From: Rossellomorea marisflavi
GTDB taxonomy: Bacteria; Bacillota; Bacilli; Bacillales; Bacillaceae_B
Direction of reading: 5' to 3'
Length of the DNA stretch: 64,000 bases
NCBI RefSeq assembly: GCF_001274775.1
Contig: NZ_LGUE01000001.1
Location: 251,302 to 315,301 of the forward strand
The notes under the pieces were generated by a model that was given only the letters and a program-made list of their open reading frames with translations, made no database searches and had not been told where the DNA came from. Of the stretch, positions 43,861 to 53,713 are shown in pieces; positions within the stretch are counted from its first letter, which is position 1, and every line of letters begins with the position of its first letter. The position numbers and the translations under genes were made by a program.

Positions 43861-45429
43861 GTGAAGATTCATATCGTACAAAAAGGTGATACGCTCTGGA
43901 AAATCGCCAAAAAATATGGCGTCAATTTTGAAGAGTTGAAGCACATGAACGCCCAGCTGTCCAACCCGGATATGATCATGCCCGGAATGAAGATCAAAGT
44001 CCCTACATCCGGCGGTACCGTAAAAAAAGAGACACAGATCAAGTACGGTTCCAAGGAGGCTCCCAAAAAGGAAATGCCGAAAGCAGAGCATCCTTTTAAA
44101 GAGCAGAAACCGATGACGATGCCGGCAGAACAGCCCAAGGCTGAAAAGCCGAAAGAAGCACAAAAGCCATTCACGCCAAAGATGCCACAGCCGGTCATTC
44201 CGGAGATCGACATCAATAACTATTACATGATGAATATGCAGGTCCAGCCAAAGCAACAACCGATGCAGCAACCAGTCCAACAGCCGAAACAACAGCCGAT
44301 GCAACAAGTAAAACCGCAAGCAAAGCCCCAGCCACAGACTCCGCCTAAACCTACCAATATCCTTCCAAAAGCAACAGAACCAAAAAAAGAAGCGCCAAAA
44401 GCAAAGCACAGCGTACAAGGGGTACAACAGGAAGAAAGCCTGGAAATGCCTCAACCACAACAAGGGGGATTCACTCAGCCTATGTATTATAATCCAAATC
44501 AATCAGTTCCTGTTTCACCGGTCATGCCGGGATTCGGTCAAGGTGGAAACATGCAGCCGTGGCAAGGGGGCGGAATGGGTCACTGGAACCAAGTCCAGGG
44601 AGCTCAAGCACCGTGGAATCAGGTCCAGGGCGCCCAATATCCACAGATGAATATGCCGATGATGCAGCATGGATATGATGAAGACTCTTCTTCATTCATG
44701 CCGTTCATGCCGAATGCCCAGTCGCCGATGCAGATGCCAATGCAGATGCCAATGCAAATGCCAATGCAGTCACCGATGCAAATGCCGATGCAGATGCCAA
44801 TGGGCCAGCCTGGGGTAATGGGTGCAGAGGATGAGAATCAAATGATGCACCAAGGCATGCCACAACCGTGCCATCCGGTATCACCAATGATGCCTGGACC
44901 AGGTTTCTGCGGACCTGGAGGATTCGGGATGCCTGGCCCATGGGGGCAAAACCAAGTGCAAGGCGCCATGATGGATGGACAGATGCCGATGGGTCAGCCA
45001 GGTGTGATGGGAGCAGAGATGCATCATCAGATGCCGATAGGTCAGCCGGGTGTGATGGGAGCAGAGATGCATCATCAGATGCCGATGGGTCAGCCGGGTG
45101 TGATGGGAGCAGAGATGCATCATCAGATGCCGATGGGTCAGCCGGGTGTGATGGGAGCACAGATGAACCAACAAATGCCGATGGGTCAACCTGGTGTGAT
45201 GGGAGCGAGTGATCAGGAAGATTGTGGATGCGGGGGTCCTCAACCACAAGGTCAGCCACAATGGCAGCAGCAGGCTCCCCAGTGGAATCAGCCGATGCCA
45301 TATGGAATGCCTCAGCCACAAGGTTTCGGGCCGGGAATGATGGGGCAGGGTTTGCCTCAAGGTATGCAAATGGGTGCCCCAAGAGCATTCTCCATGCCGA
45401 ACTTTTATGACGAAGACAATGAAGGATAG
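43861..45429 (+). CDS. safA: Spore coat morphogenetic protein SafA
   Basis: The organiser of the inner spore coat, which attaches to the cortex through its LysM domain and binds SpoVID. It has 522 residues. LysM is at the N-terminus (about 1-47, IHIVQKGDTLWKIAKKYG). A Lys/Pro/Gln-rich region follows, then a long Met, Gln, Pro and Gly-rich part. That part has (QMPM)n repeats (44728-44796) and a 16-residue tandem repeat MPMGQPGVMGAEMHHQ (from 44983). The C-terminus has DCGCGGPQPQG with two cysteines. The GTG start at 43861 follows GAGGAGGGG. Repeat content makes its length likely to vary between strains. Confidence 0.94.
   Translation: MKIHIVQKGDTLWKIAKKYGVNFEELKHMNAQLSNPDMIMPGMKIKVPTSGGTVKKETQIKYGSKEAPKKEMPKAEHPFKEQKPMTMPAEQPKAEKPKEAQKPFTPKMPQPVIPEIDINNYYMMNMQVQPKQQPMQQPVQQPKQQPMQQVKPQAKPQPQTPPKPTNILPKATEPKKEAPKAKHSVQGVQQEESLEMPQPQQGGFTQPMYYNPNQSVPVSPVMPGFGQGGNMQPWQGGGMGHWNQVQGAQAPWNQVQGAQYPQMNMPMMQHGYDEDSSSFMPFMPNAQSPMQMPMQMPMQMPMQSPMQMPMQMPMGQPGVMGAEDENQMMHQGMPQPCHPVSPMMPGPGFCGPGGFGMPGPWGQNQVQGAMMDGQMPMGQPGVMGAEMHHQMPIGQPGVMGAEMHHQMPMGQPGVMGAEMHHQMPMGQPGVMGAQMNQQMPMGQPGVMGASDQEDCGCGGPQPQGQPQWQQQAPQWNQPMPYGMPQPQGFGPGMMGQGLPQGMQMGAPRAFSMPNFYDEDNEG
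44728..44796 (+). repeat. Short 12-base repeats in safA (QMPM units)
   Basis: About six units of CAGATGCCAATG or close variants, encoding Gln-Met-Pro-Met. They are in frame, so copy number can change without disrupting the protein. Confidence 0.85.
44983..45207 (+). repeat. 48-base tandem repeat in safA, about 4.7 copies
   Basis: Units start at 44983, 45031, 45079, 45127 and 45175, each beginning ATGCCGAT. The first three are nearly identical (single changes such as ATG to ATA); the fourth diverges at its end and the fifth is cut after 33 bases. A degenerate copy lies at 44794. Encodes MPMGQPGVMGAEMHHQ. Confidence 0.93.
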
Positions 45430-46405
45430 ATGGGAGCATGGAGGAGACGACTACACAGTTCGTCTCCTTTCTTTTTTGCAATGGAAGTTGGGTGAAGTCG
45501 GAGCGTCGATTGAAACCCTGAAAGACGGGAAATGGGTATTGCGGTCCGGAGGCAGGAAGTGGTTTGTCAAACGCTACTCTTCGGAGAAACGGTTTATCAT
45601 CCAAGAATTGCTGATCAAAGAGCTTCTGCAAGGAGGGTTTAACCATGTCATCCCGATGCATCCACTGCATCAGACCGGAGTCATCTCGTTCGAGGGTAGT
45701 GTGATCGGGATTTCATACTGGCTTGAGACAGCTTCTGCCATCAATTATGCAGATGCTTCAGACAGGCAGGAAGCGTGGCGTGTATTAAAAGGATTCCACC
45801 GTGCCTCAAGGACGATTCAGAGCCCATGGGTCGAAGATGTGCCTGAATTCAGGTGGATTGACAAGTGGAAGAAGCGGATGGCGTTATTTGATTATCACCT
45901 GCCTTATCTTCAACACTTTATCGCCCCGTATTATCTGTCCACCTATCATGAATGGGGAAGGTGGGCTTTGGAGGAGCTTGATGCTCTTGGCCCTTATAAA
46001 GGGAAGAGATGCATGGTCCACGGGGATGTGGCCCATCACAATTTTTTGAGAGGAACAGACGGCCGTGTATACCTGATCGACTTTGATTTGCTATCAAGGT
46101 CACCCGCCGTCACAGATGATATCCAGATGGCGAACCGGGTCCTTCCGTATTTGGATTGGTCTTTGGCGGATGCAATGGCCATACCTTCTATAAGGAAGTA
46201 TAGACATGATGCCGCATTCTTTCTTGGACTGATGTATCCGAGTGATATTTTCAGGGAATGGAACCGGTTCATCCGGGAGGGACAGTCATACAGGGAGCAT
46301 GTGTGGCCATATCTGGTACAGATCACATTGGGACAGTTTCACCAGCGGATGCGTTTCGTTCAAGAGCTGCACAGTGAATTAAGGAGGATCATCACCCATT
46401 TGTAG
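45419..46405 (+). CDS. CotS-like spore coat/kinase-fold protein
   Basis: A 328-residue protein with the aminoglycoside phosphotransferase fold, related to CotS and YsxE. Unlike YsxE it keeps the catalytic motifs: MVHGDVAHHNFL (HGDxxxxN) and LIDFDLL (metal-binding Asp). It may therefore be an active kinase of an unknown substrate. The N-lobe lysine is in RKWFVKRYSSEKRF. The start is uncertain: ATG at 45419 lies inside safA without a good ribosome site, and a terminator-like hairpin falls within the first 20 codons; TTG codons at 45476 and 45488 are alternatives. Its position in the safA-coxA cluster supports a spore coat role. Confidence 0.83.
   Translation: MKDRWEHGGDDYTVRLLSFLQWKLGEVGASIETLKDGKWVLRSGGRKWFVKRYSSEKRFIIQELLIKELLQGGFNHVIPMHPLHQTGVISFEGSVIGISYWLETASAINYADASDRQEAWRVLKGFHRASRTIQSPWVEDVPEFRWIDKWKKRMALFDYHLPYLQHFIAPYYLSTYHEWGRWALEELDALGPYKGKRCMVHGDVAHHNFLRGTDGRVYLIDFDLLSRSPAVTDDIQMANRVLPYLDWSLADAMAIPSIRKYRHDAAFFLGLMYPSDIFREWNRFIREGQSYREHVWPYLVQITLGQFHQRMRFVQELHSELRRIITHL
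45442..45477 (+). terminator. Hairpin with T run after safA, inside the next gene's 5' end
   Basis: AGGAGACGA (45442-45450) pairs perfectly with TCGTCTCCT (45460-45468), followed by TTCTTTTTT. It begins 13 bases after the safA stop and looks like its terminator. Confidence 0.75.
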
Positions 46406-46502
46406 GAGGTTGTCCCAACTATTGATGGAATGATTGGGTCCGTTCCTCCGCACCCTATAAACGAGCACTATGCTCAAATAGCGGTGAGGGGGAATGACTA
46501 CG

Positions 46503-47231
46503 TTGAAGAGGCGCTATGCATTTCTTGGTATGACAGCATTCATGTCGCTTAACCTTGCTGCCTGCAGCAGTGGGGAGAAGGAATCCGGTCAGCAATACAG
46601 CAATTCCTATGAACCACTGGGCTACTACTCGAATGAAGGTCACGGTGGAGATAAAAATGACCGCCATGATGGTCCTTTGACCGAAATGTTTGATCATTCC
46701 GTAGGCAAGGAAGGTCAGGATATCCGCAATCAGAAACAGAAATTCCTGCAGGTGAGGGATGCTGATGGCAATCCCCAGAATCCCACCACCCCCCTTGCGC
46801 CATATGACGCTGGCTTCTTTGCCCAGGATAACCGTGGAAGTCACGGCGATGCCAATTATCATGGCCATTTGGATGATAATACACGCAAAGCTCGGAATTC
46901 GTACTATACCGCCTATGAGGGAGATCTTGCCGAAAAGATCGGCGATGTCACGGGCCATGTGAAGAACGTCAGTGACGTCCGCGCCGTATCGTATGGAACC
47001 GACGTATTGATCGCCATCGAGGTCAGGGACCATTCGAAAGAAGAAGAAACAAAGCGACGCGTAGAAAAAGCGGTACAGCCGTACCTCGAAGGCAGGACGG
47101 TTTCAGTCGTGACGGATGAAGGTACGTTCAGCCGGGTCCGGAATATCGATAATGACTTGAGGGGCGGCGGGCCGCTGGATGGAATCAATCTGGACCTTCA
47201 TGATATGTTCAATACGATCCGCAATCCGTAG
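46503..47231 (+). CDS. coxA: YhcN/YlaJ-family spore lipoprotein (CoxA-like)
   Basis: A lipoprotein of 242 residues. The signal peptide ends in the lipobox LAAC, followed by SSGEKESG. A His/Asp/Gly-rich region leads to the YhcN/YlaJ domain (about 130-215, DVRAVSYGTDVLIAIEVRD). Such lipoproteins sit in the spore or germinating cell envelope. In B. subtilis the family member next to safA is CoxA, a cortex protein, and the position matches here. The TTG at 46503 is ten bases after AGGGGG; the ATG at 46494 is too close to that site. A terminator follows. Confidence 0.85.
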   Translation: MKRRYAFLGMTAFMSLNLAACSSGEKESGQQYSNSYEPLGYYSNEGHGGDKNDRHDGPLTEMFDHSVGKEGQDIRNQKQKFLQVRDADGNPQNPTTPLAPYDAGFFAQDNRGSHGDANYHGHLDDNTRKARNSYYTAYEGDLAEKIGDVTGHVKNVSDVRAVSYGTDVLIAIEVRDHSKEEETKRRVEKAVQPYLEGRTVSVVTDEGTFSRVRNIDNDLRGGGPLDGINLDLHDMFNTIRNP

Positions 47232-47237
47232 AAGCTT

Positions 47238-47276
47238 GACTGTACGAAGGGGATGCTCCTTTGTACAGTCTTTTTT
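47238..47276 (+). terminator. Terminator after coxA
   Basis: GACTGTAC (47238-47245) pairs with GTACAGTC (47263-47270), with inner AAGG/CCTT pairing, followed by six T. Confidence 0.92.
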
Positions 47277-47352
47277 CAACTATCGGGATAAATCGTTCCC
47301 GGGATGGTAAGACTAGGGATAGCAATACATAATGAATCCCGAGGTGATCACG

Positions 47353-47889
47353 ATGACGATGAATGTTCGAATCGTGTTTATGGTGATGTTGTTGGCTGGA
47401 GCCACATATTTTACCTTCTTTTATTCAGATGAAAAGCAGGCGGCGGACGGGCCGGTTCAAGAGGTACCCGTAGAGGAGACATCTGCGCATACCGTCACGC
47501 TGATTCTGGAAAGGGTTTATCTGGATGGTGAAGTAAGTGAAGAAATCGTACAGGAAACCATCTGGAGCATGGAAGATTTCTGGGCAGCCTACGAAGAATG
47601 GCAGCTGATTGATATGAGCGAGGAACAAATCGTCTTCCAGAAGCAGATGGATGATATTTCACCTCTGCTCAAAACGAATGGTTACTTCGGCTTGACCGAA
47701 AAAGGGGTATTATCCATTTTCAACGGCAAGCCAGGTCAAGCGGAAATCATCCAATCCTTTTTCCAAATTGATCTTGATAAGCTGGAAAGCAATCGGCATG
47801 ATGATCTGGTAAACGGGATCCCCATTACATCCAAGGAAGCGTATGTAGACGTTCTCGAACAATTAAAACCTTACTCCCTGCCACAGTGA
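47353..47889 (+). CDS. bofC: Forespore regulator BofC
   Basis: A secreted forespore protein that controls SigK activation through the SpoIVB serine protease. The 178 residues have a signal or anchor segment (about 3-25, FMVMLLAGATYFTFFY). Two small domains follow; the second carries the conserved ISPLLKTNGYFGLTEKGVLSIFNG. The ATG at 47353 follows GAGGTGAT; the ATG at 47332 has no site. It precedes ruvAB, close to the order in B. subtilis. Its target pathway acts on SpoIVFB, encoded 16 kb away in this window. Confidence 0.93.
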   Translation: MTMNVRIVFMVMLLAGATYFTFFYSDEKQAADGPVQEVPVEETSAHTVTLILERVYLDGEVSEEIVQETIWSMEDFWAAYEEWQLIDMSEEQIVFQKQMDDISPLLKTNGYFGLTEKGVLSIFNGKPGQAEIIQSFFQIDLDKLESNRHDDLVNGIPITSKEAYVDVLEQLKPYSLPQ

Positions 47890-47918
47890 ACAGCCGGTCA
47901 TTTGACCGGCTGTTTTTT
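47889..47918 (+). terminator. Terminator after bofC
   Basis: AACAGCCGGTCA pairs perfectly with TGACCGGCTGTT around TT, followed by T. The stem starts at the last base of the stop codon. Confidence 0.94.
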
Positions 47919-47968
47919 CATACGCGCATTTCAGAGGAAGCTTGTGTCGGACAAAAACCGAAAAACAA

Positions 47969-47981
47969 GAACAAACGTTTC
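47969..47981 (+). promoter_or_regulatory. LexA (SOS) box upstream of ruvAB
   Basis: GAACAAACGTTTC fits the Bacillus LexA operator form GAAC-N4-GTTY. It lies about 110 bases before ruvA. The likely -10 is TACAAT (48023-48028) or TATGAT (48018-48023). SOS control of ruvAB is known in B. subtilis. Confidence 0.66.
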
Positions 47982-48088
47982 TTTTTATCGGTGCTTTTCC
48001 ATAAAATCAATAAGTGATATGATACAATAGATTTAATATGCGAGGCGACGATGGCCCGCATTTCTTGTCAGAAAGTGAAGTGATTACT

Positions 48089-48697
48089 ATGTATGAATAT
48101 ATTCGAGGTACTGTACAGATGGTGAGTCCCGAGTATGTGGTGGTTGAAAATGGAGGGATTGGGTATCAGTTATTTGCAGCCAATCCGTTTGCATATTCGA
48201 AATATCAGGGTCAGGAAATTCAGATTTTTACATATCAGCATGTGAGGGAAGATATCATTGCCCTCTATGGGTTCCTTGCGTTGGAAGAGAAGCTATTGTT
48301 CATGAAGCTCCTTAATGTATCAGGGATCGGGCCGAAAGGGGCCCTTGCCATCCTTGCATCGGGTGCGCCTCAGCAGGTGATTACCGCCATCGAGGAGGAG
48401 AACGATACATTCCTGACAAAATTCCCGGGTGTGGGGAAAAAGACGGCGAGGCAAATGATCCTCGACTTGAAAGGGAAACTGCAGGATGTCGTGCCGGATT
48501 ACTTCCCTAGTCTATTCAATCCTGAAGAGACGGTCCTGGATTCAGGGGATGAAGCATTTGAGGAAGCCATCCTTGCCCTGAAGGCGCTCGGTTATTCCGA
48601 TCGGGAGGTCAAGAAGATCAAACCGAAGCTCAAAGGGCAGGAGCTCTCTTCGGATGAATATATCAGGAAGGGCCTTCAGCTTCTTCTGAAATCATAA
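48089..48697 (+). CDS. ruvA: Holliday junction DNA helicase subunit RuvA
   Basis: The junction-recognising tetramer that loads RuvB. The 202 residues have an N-terminal OB fold ([20 protein letters not shown]), two helix-hairpin-helix motifs ([11 protein letters not shown] and [11 protein letters not shown], about 70-125) and a C-terminal RuvB-binding domain (about 150-202). The ATG at 48089 gives the family length; the longer open frame from 48038 has no site. ruvB is 18 bases downstream. Confidence 0.97.
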   Translation: MYEYIRGTVQMVSPEYVVVENGGIGYQLFAANPFAYSKYQGQEIQIFTYQHVREDIIALYGFLALEEKLLFMKLLNVSGIGPKGALAILASGAPQQVITAIEEENDTFLTKFPGVGKKTARQMILDLKGKLQDVVPDYFPSLFNPEETVLDSGDEAFEEAILALKALGYSDREVKKIKPKLKGQELSSDEYIRKGLQLLLKS

Positions 48698-48715
48698 TGG
48701 AAAGGAGCAAATGAG

Positions 48716-49717
48716 ATGGATGATCGATTGGTATCAGGCGAATCGGAACAGAATGAGGATCGTTTCGAGTTCTCCTTAAGGCCACAGACCATCAAGCAAT
48801 ATATCGGGCAGGACAAGGTTAAGCACAATCTTGAAGTGTTCATCGAAGCGGCGAAGATGCGGGAGGAAACCCTTGATCACGTGCTGCTGTACGGGCCGCC
48901 TGGTCTCGGAAAGACGACCCTTGCGGCGGTGATTGCCAATGAGATGGGGGTCAATATGAAAACCACATCGGGCCCTGCCATTGAAAGACCCGGTGACCTT
49001 GCTGCCGTGCTGACAGCCCTGGAGCCGGGTGACGTGCTGTTCATTGATGAGATCCACCGTTTGCCGCGGGCGATCGAGGAGGTCCTTTATCCTGCCATGG
49101 AAGACTTCTGCCTGGATATTGTCATCGGCACCGGTCCGAGTGCACGTTCAGTCAGGCTGGATCTCCCTCCGTTCACCCTCGTGGGGGCCACGACGCGCGC
49201 CGGCGCACTCTCCGCTCCGCTCAGGGACCGCTTCGGCGTCCTCTGCAGGCTGGAATACTACAATGAAGATCAGCTCAACGAAATCGTCAAGCGGACCGCC
49301 GCGATCCTCAGGACCGAGATCGACCCTGTGGCCGCAAGGGAGCTCGCCAGGAGATCCAGGGGTACACCGCGTATCGCCAACCGGCTCCTGAGGCGCGTAA
49401 GGGATTTTGCCCAGGTTAAATCGGACGGGAACATTTCATCGACGCTATCGAAGGAAGCGCTGGATCTCCTACAAGTGGACCAGCTCGGACTCGACCACAT
49501 CGATCATAAACTTCTAAGGGGCATCATCGAGCGCTTCAGGGGAGGCCCCGTGGGGCTTGATACCATTGCAGCGAGCATAGGGGAGGAATCCCATACGATC
49601 GAAGACGTGTATGAACCGTATCTCCTGCAGATCGGCTTCCTGCAGCGGACCCCCAGGGGCAGGATCGTCACGCATCTTGTGTATGAGCATTTTCAACTGG
49701 AGGTGCCTGCCAATTGA
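48716..49717 (+). CDS. ruvB: Holliday junction branch migration ATPase RuvB
   Basis: The AAA+ hexameric motor of branch migration. The 333 residues have Walker [21 protein letters not shown] (about 57-76), Walker [11 protein letters not shown], sensor motifs [18 protein letters not shown] and a winged-helix C-terminal domain ([16 protein letters not shown]). AAAGGAG precedes the ATG. Its stop overlaps the start of the next small gene. Confidence 0.98.
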   Translation: MDDRLVSGESEQNEDRFEFSLRPQTIKQYIGQDKVKHNLEVFIEAAKMREETLDHVLLYGPPGLGKTTLAAVIANEMGVNMKTTSGPAIERPGDLAAVLTALEPGDVLFIDEIHRLPRAIEEVLYPAMEDFCLDIVIGTGPSARSVRLDLPPFTLVGATTRAGALSAPLRDRFGVLCRLEYYNEDQLNEIVKRTAAILRTEIDPVAARELARRSRGTPRIANRLLRRVRDFAQVKSDGNISSTLSKEALDLLQVDQLGLDHIDHKLLRGIIERFRGGPVGLDTIAASIGEESHTIEDVYEPYLLQIGFLQRTPRGRIVTHLVYEHFQLEVPAN

Positions 49718-49920
49718 GCGGCCTTCCGAAAGTACTGATGATCGCGGGAGCCGTACTCCTCGTTGCCGGCTTGCTCCTTCAATTCACGAAACTTGGGAAA
49801 TTACCGGGTGATATCGTCGTGAAGAAGGAGAATGCAACTTTTTATTTCCCGCTTATGACTTCTGTCCTGTTAAGTGTTATACTGTCGTTGGTCTTTTATT
49901 TTATAGGCCGATTCAAATAA
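49714..49920 (+). CDS. DUF2905 small membrane protein
   Basis: A 68-residue protein with two membrane helices (about 6-25 and 45-65) and a short loop carrying the family signature [18 protein letters not shown]. The function of DUF2905 proteins is unknown. The TTG start overlaps the ruvB stop (TTGA), so it is translationally coupled to ruvB. Its regular association with ruvAB and queA in Bacillales is the only hint of a role. Confidence 0.9.
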   Translation: MSGLPKVLMIAGAVLLVAGLLLQFTKLGKLPGDIVVKKENATFYFPLMTSVLLSVILSLVFYFIGRFK

Positions 49921-49941
49921 TGATAAGTCAGGTGACCTAAA

Positions 49942-50967
49942 GTGAAAGTTGAAGATTTTGATTTCCATCTGCCGGAGGAACTGATCGCTCAGACCCCGCT
50001 TGAGAATCGTTCTGAAAGCAGACTGATGGTACTGGATAAAGAAGATGGATCCATAGATCATCTTCGATTTAAAAATATTGTAGACCTATTGGATGAAGGC
50101 GACTGCCTTGTACTGAATGATACACGTGTACTACCGGCCCGGCTTTTTGGGCAAAAAGAAGAGACGGGGGCCAACATCGAAGTCCTTCTTCTCAAACAGG
50201 AAGAAGGGGATCAATGGGAGACCCTCGTCAAACCAGCCAAGCGCGTGAAGGTGGGAACGGAGATCGTATTCGGGGACGGGAAGCTGAAAGCTACCTGTGT
50301 CGGGACGAAGGACCATGGCGGGAGGATCATGGAATTTGCGTACGATGGCATTTTCTATGAGGTACTTGAGGAGCTTGGTGAAATGCCGCTGCCTCCGTAC
50401 ATCCGGGAGCGACTAGAAGAGCAGGACCGCTATCAGACCGTCTATGCCAAGGAGCGCGGATCTGCGGCTGCCCCTACTGCCGGACTCCACTTCACCGAGG
50501 AGCTACTTGAAGAGCTGAAGCAGAAGGGTGTTCATATTGCCTTCATCACGCTTCATGTCGGGCTCGGAACATTCCGCCCGGTGTCGGTGGATTCCATCGA
50601 GGACCATGATATGCACTCGGAATTCTATCAAATTTCAGAAGGCACCGCACGCCTCTTGAATGATGTAAGGGATAAGGGCGGGCGCATCATCACCGTCGGT
50701 ACCACATCGACACGGACGCTGGAGACGATCGCCTCCAAGCATGATCGTTTTGTGGAAGAGAACGGATGGACGAATATCTTCATCTACCCGGGATATGAGT
50801 TCAAAGGCATCGATGGCTTGATCACAAACTTCCATCTGCCTAAATCGACCCTCATCATGCTCGTAAGTGCCTTTGCAGGTCAGGAGCATGTCCTCAAAGC
50901 CTATGAAACAGCCGTTCAAGAGAAGTATCGCTTCTTCAGCTTCGGCGACGCCATGTTCTTAAAATAA
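49942..50967 (+). CDS. queA: S-adenosylmethionine:tRNA ribosyltransferase-isomerase (QueA)
   Basis: Transfers the ribosyl part of S-adenosylmethionine to 7-aminomethyl-7-deazaguanine in tRNA, making epoxyqueuosine. It has 341 residues, the family length. Signatures include [32 protein letters not shown] and [14 protein letters not shown]. It is 33 bases upstream of tgt, the preceding step of the same pathway. Confidence 0.98.
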   Translation: MKVEDFDFHLPEELIAQTPLENRSESRLMVLDKEDGSIDHLRFKNIVDLLDEGDCLVLNDTRVLPARLFGQKEETGANIEVLLLKQEEGDQWETLVKPAKRVKVGTEIVFGDGKLKATCVGTKDHGGRIMEFAYDGIFYEVLEELGEMPLPPYIRERLEEQDRYQTVYAKERGSAAAPTAGLHFTEELLEELKQKGVHIAFITLHVGLGTFRPVSVDSIEDHDMHSEFYQISEGTARLLNDVRDKGGRIITVGTTSTRTLETIASKHDRFVEENGWTNIFIYPGYEFKGIDGLITNFHLPKSTLIMLVSAFAGQEHVLKAYETAVQEKYRFFSFGDAMFLK

Positions 50968-52140
<1,173 letters not shown>

Positions 52141-52160
52141 TTTGAAAGGAGGGGAAACAC

Positions 52161-52430
52161 ATGCAAGGAGGACTAGGTTCAATCATCATGCTCGTCTTGA
52201 TGTTCGTATTGTTTTATTTCCTGCTTATCCGCCCGCAGCAGAAACGTCAAAAAGCCGTTTCACAAATGCAAAGCGAGCTGGCTAAAGGCGATAAGGTAAT
52301 AACAATCGGCGGACTTCACGGCTTCATCGATGCCATCGAAGAAGGAAAAGTCATCATCAAATGCGGTGATGGAAGCCGTCTTACATATGATCGGAATGCG
52401 ATCAGGGAGATTGTTAAGACAGAAGTATAA
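52161..52430 (+). CDS. yajC: Preprotein translocase subunit YajC
   Basis: A small accessory protein of the SecDF complex. The 89 residues have one N-terminal membrane helix (about 5-25, IIMLVLMFVLFYFLLIRPQQ) and a soluble domain with KGDKVITIGGLHGFI. AAAGGAGGGG precedes the ATG. It follows tgt as in most bacteria; secDF is 3.4 kb downstream, with spoVB and others between. Confidence 0.96.
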   Translation: MQGGLGSIIMLVLMFVLFYFLLIRPQQKRQKAVSQMQSELAKGDKVITIGGLHGFIDAIEEGKVIIKCGDGSRLTYDRNAIREIVKTEV

Positions 52431-52435
52431 GTATA

Positions 52436-52492
52436 AAAAAAGCCTGTGCTCTTCCATGCTGTCAAGCGTGGACGGGTGCAGGCCTTTTTTTG
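52436..52492 (+). terminator. Terminator after yajC
   Basis: GCCTGTGC pairs with GTGCAGGC, with an inner TCCA/TGGA stem in the long loop, flanked by A and T tracts. It may serve both yajC and the converging minus-strand gene. Confidence 0.8.
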
Positions 52493-52496
52493 TGAT

Positions 52497-52886
52497 TCAG
52501 TTTTCCTGAGGGTTGCCTCCGCTCAGGTTGACCCCGAGTACGCCGCCCATCATCGCCGTCAGGATATAGCAACCATGATAGATGAGCTGCTCTGAAGATG
52601 GAGATGAGTCCAGCCCGAGATATTGAAAAAGGAAGACGAAAAGGGTATAAAGTATTCCCGTGGAACCTCCGAGCATCCATCCCTTGGTCTTGCCTTTTCC
52701 CCCTGACATGAATCCCCCGATGAACAGGGCCAGGAATGAAACGATGGTGATGAATAAGGAAATGGAACTCTCCGTCAGACTGGTGAACCGCAACAGCAAT
52801 GAAAAGATCAAGCTTGCAGCGATGGCAATCACAAAGATGGTGACCGTGCCGAAGAGTACTGCGCCCCCTAATTTTTTGGCTTCTAT
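52497..52886 (-). CDS. TIGR04086-type membrane protein (YrzE-like), non-standard start
   Basis: A membrane protein of unknown function with four hydrophobic helices. The certain part begins at GTG 52832 (112 residues, IAIAASLIFSLLLRF onwards). However, the frame is open upstream to a TGA at 52913 and encodes IEAKKLGGAVLFGTVTIFV, which completes a natural first helix and resembles the start of other proteins of this family. A good ribosome site, AAGGGAG (52902-52896), is 6 to 9 bases before ATC (52889) or ATA (52886). There is no ATG, GTG or TTG in that stretch. I therefore place the start at ATA 52886 (129 residues). Location near yajC agrees with B. subtilis yrzE. Confidence 0.72.
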   Translation of the reverse strand: MEAKKLGGAVLFGTVTIFVIAIAASLIFSLLLRFTSLTESSISLFITIVSFLALFIGGFMSGGKGKTKGWMLGGSTGILYTLFVFLFQYLGLDSSPSSEQLIYHGCYILTAMMGGVLGVNLSGGNPQEN

Positions 52887-53045
52887 GATCGATCTCTCCC
52901 TTCCATTTCTTCATTTGATGAGCTCTAGTACAAGCATATTCAGTACCAGCGGAAAAAAGACTGGCTTTTGGGCAAATATCCCTCTCATGAATGATTCTCT
53001 CGAGTCGATACTATGAAGGATGAGCTCATGTAGGTGGTGAAGTGT

Positions 53046-53681
53046 ATGGAGGAATATATCGTCATCGTGGCCCGGACGCTTATTCTTTACTTTTTGATCG
53101 TATTGATCTTCCGGATCATGGGGAAACGTGAGATAGGCGAACTGAGCATCCTGGATCTTGTGGTGTTCATCATGCTCGCCGAAATCGCGGTCATGGCGAT
53201 CGAAAAGCCGAAAGATCCATTGGCCCATTCCTTGATCCCCATGGTTGTGATGGTCGTTCTGCAGCTGCTGTTCGCCATGATATCCCTCCGTTCAAAATCC
53301 TTCCGGGAGATGATCGACGGGAAACCGGCTGTCGTCATTCATAATGGGAAGATTGACGAATCGGTCATGAAGAAACAGCGATACAACTTCGACGATCTCC
53401 TTCTCCAGCTGAGGGAAAAGGATGTATTCAACGTGGCGGATGTCGAATTTGCAATCCTTGAAACATCGGGAAAGCTGTCGGTACTGAAGAAGCAGGGGAG
53501 CGCCGACACTTATGCTCTTCCCATCATCCTCGACGGCGAGATCCAGACCGAACATCTCCAGCAGCTCGGTAAATCCCCATTCTGGCTGCGGGGCGAGATG
53601 AAAAAGAGGGGCTATCCTGCGATCAGGGATATTGCGTTCTGCAGCTATGACAACGGAGAATTCTATATAGATGAAAAATGA
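53046..53681 (+). CDS. DUF421 (YetF/YrbG-like) membrane protein
   Basis: A 211-residue protein with three membrane helices in the first 80 residues (about 5-22, 35-52, 58-75, including FRIMGKREIGELSILDLVVF). A cytoplasmic DUF421 domain follows (about 80-165, GKPAVVIHNGKIDESVMKKQ). Members are common in spore formers; a B. subtilis homologue (YrbG) lies at the same place beside spoVB. Function is not established, though some relatives occur with spore germination or SpoVA genes. ATG 53046 is five bases after AGGTGGTGA. Confidence 0.9.
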   Translation: MEEYIVIVARTLILYFLIVLIFRIMGKREIGELSILDLVVFIMLAEIAVMAIEKPKDPLAHSLIPMVVMVVLQLLFAMISLRSKSFREMIDGKPAVVIHNGKIDESVMKKQRYNFDDLLLQLREKDVFNVADVEFAILETSGKLSVLKKQGSADTYALPIILDGEIQTEHLQQLGKSPFWLRGEMKKRGYPAIRDIAFCSYDNGEFYIDEK

Positions 53682-53708
53682 TCCGTGCCGAGGTCCGGAT
53701 CATTTTTC
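53675..53708. terminator. Bidirectional terminator between DUF421 gene and spoVB
   Basis: ATGATCCG pairs with CGGATCAT with A and T tracts on both sides, between two convergent genes. It includes the last codons and the stop of the plus-strand gene. Confidence 0.88.
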
Positions 53709-53713
53709 TATGC

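Noticed and set aside
43819..44502. Minus-strand Leu/Arg/His-rich frame opposite safA
   Set aside because: Composition is the direct complement of the Lys/Gln/Pro-rich safA codons; no gene-like features.
44983..45207. CRISPR-like or mobile repeat array
   Set aside because: The 48-base units are head to tail without spacers and stay in frame inside safA, so they are protein-coding tandem repeats.
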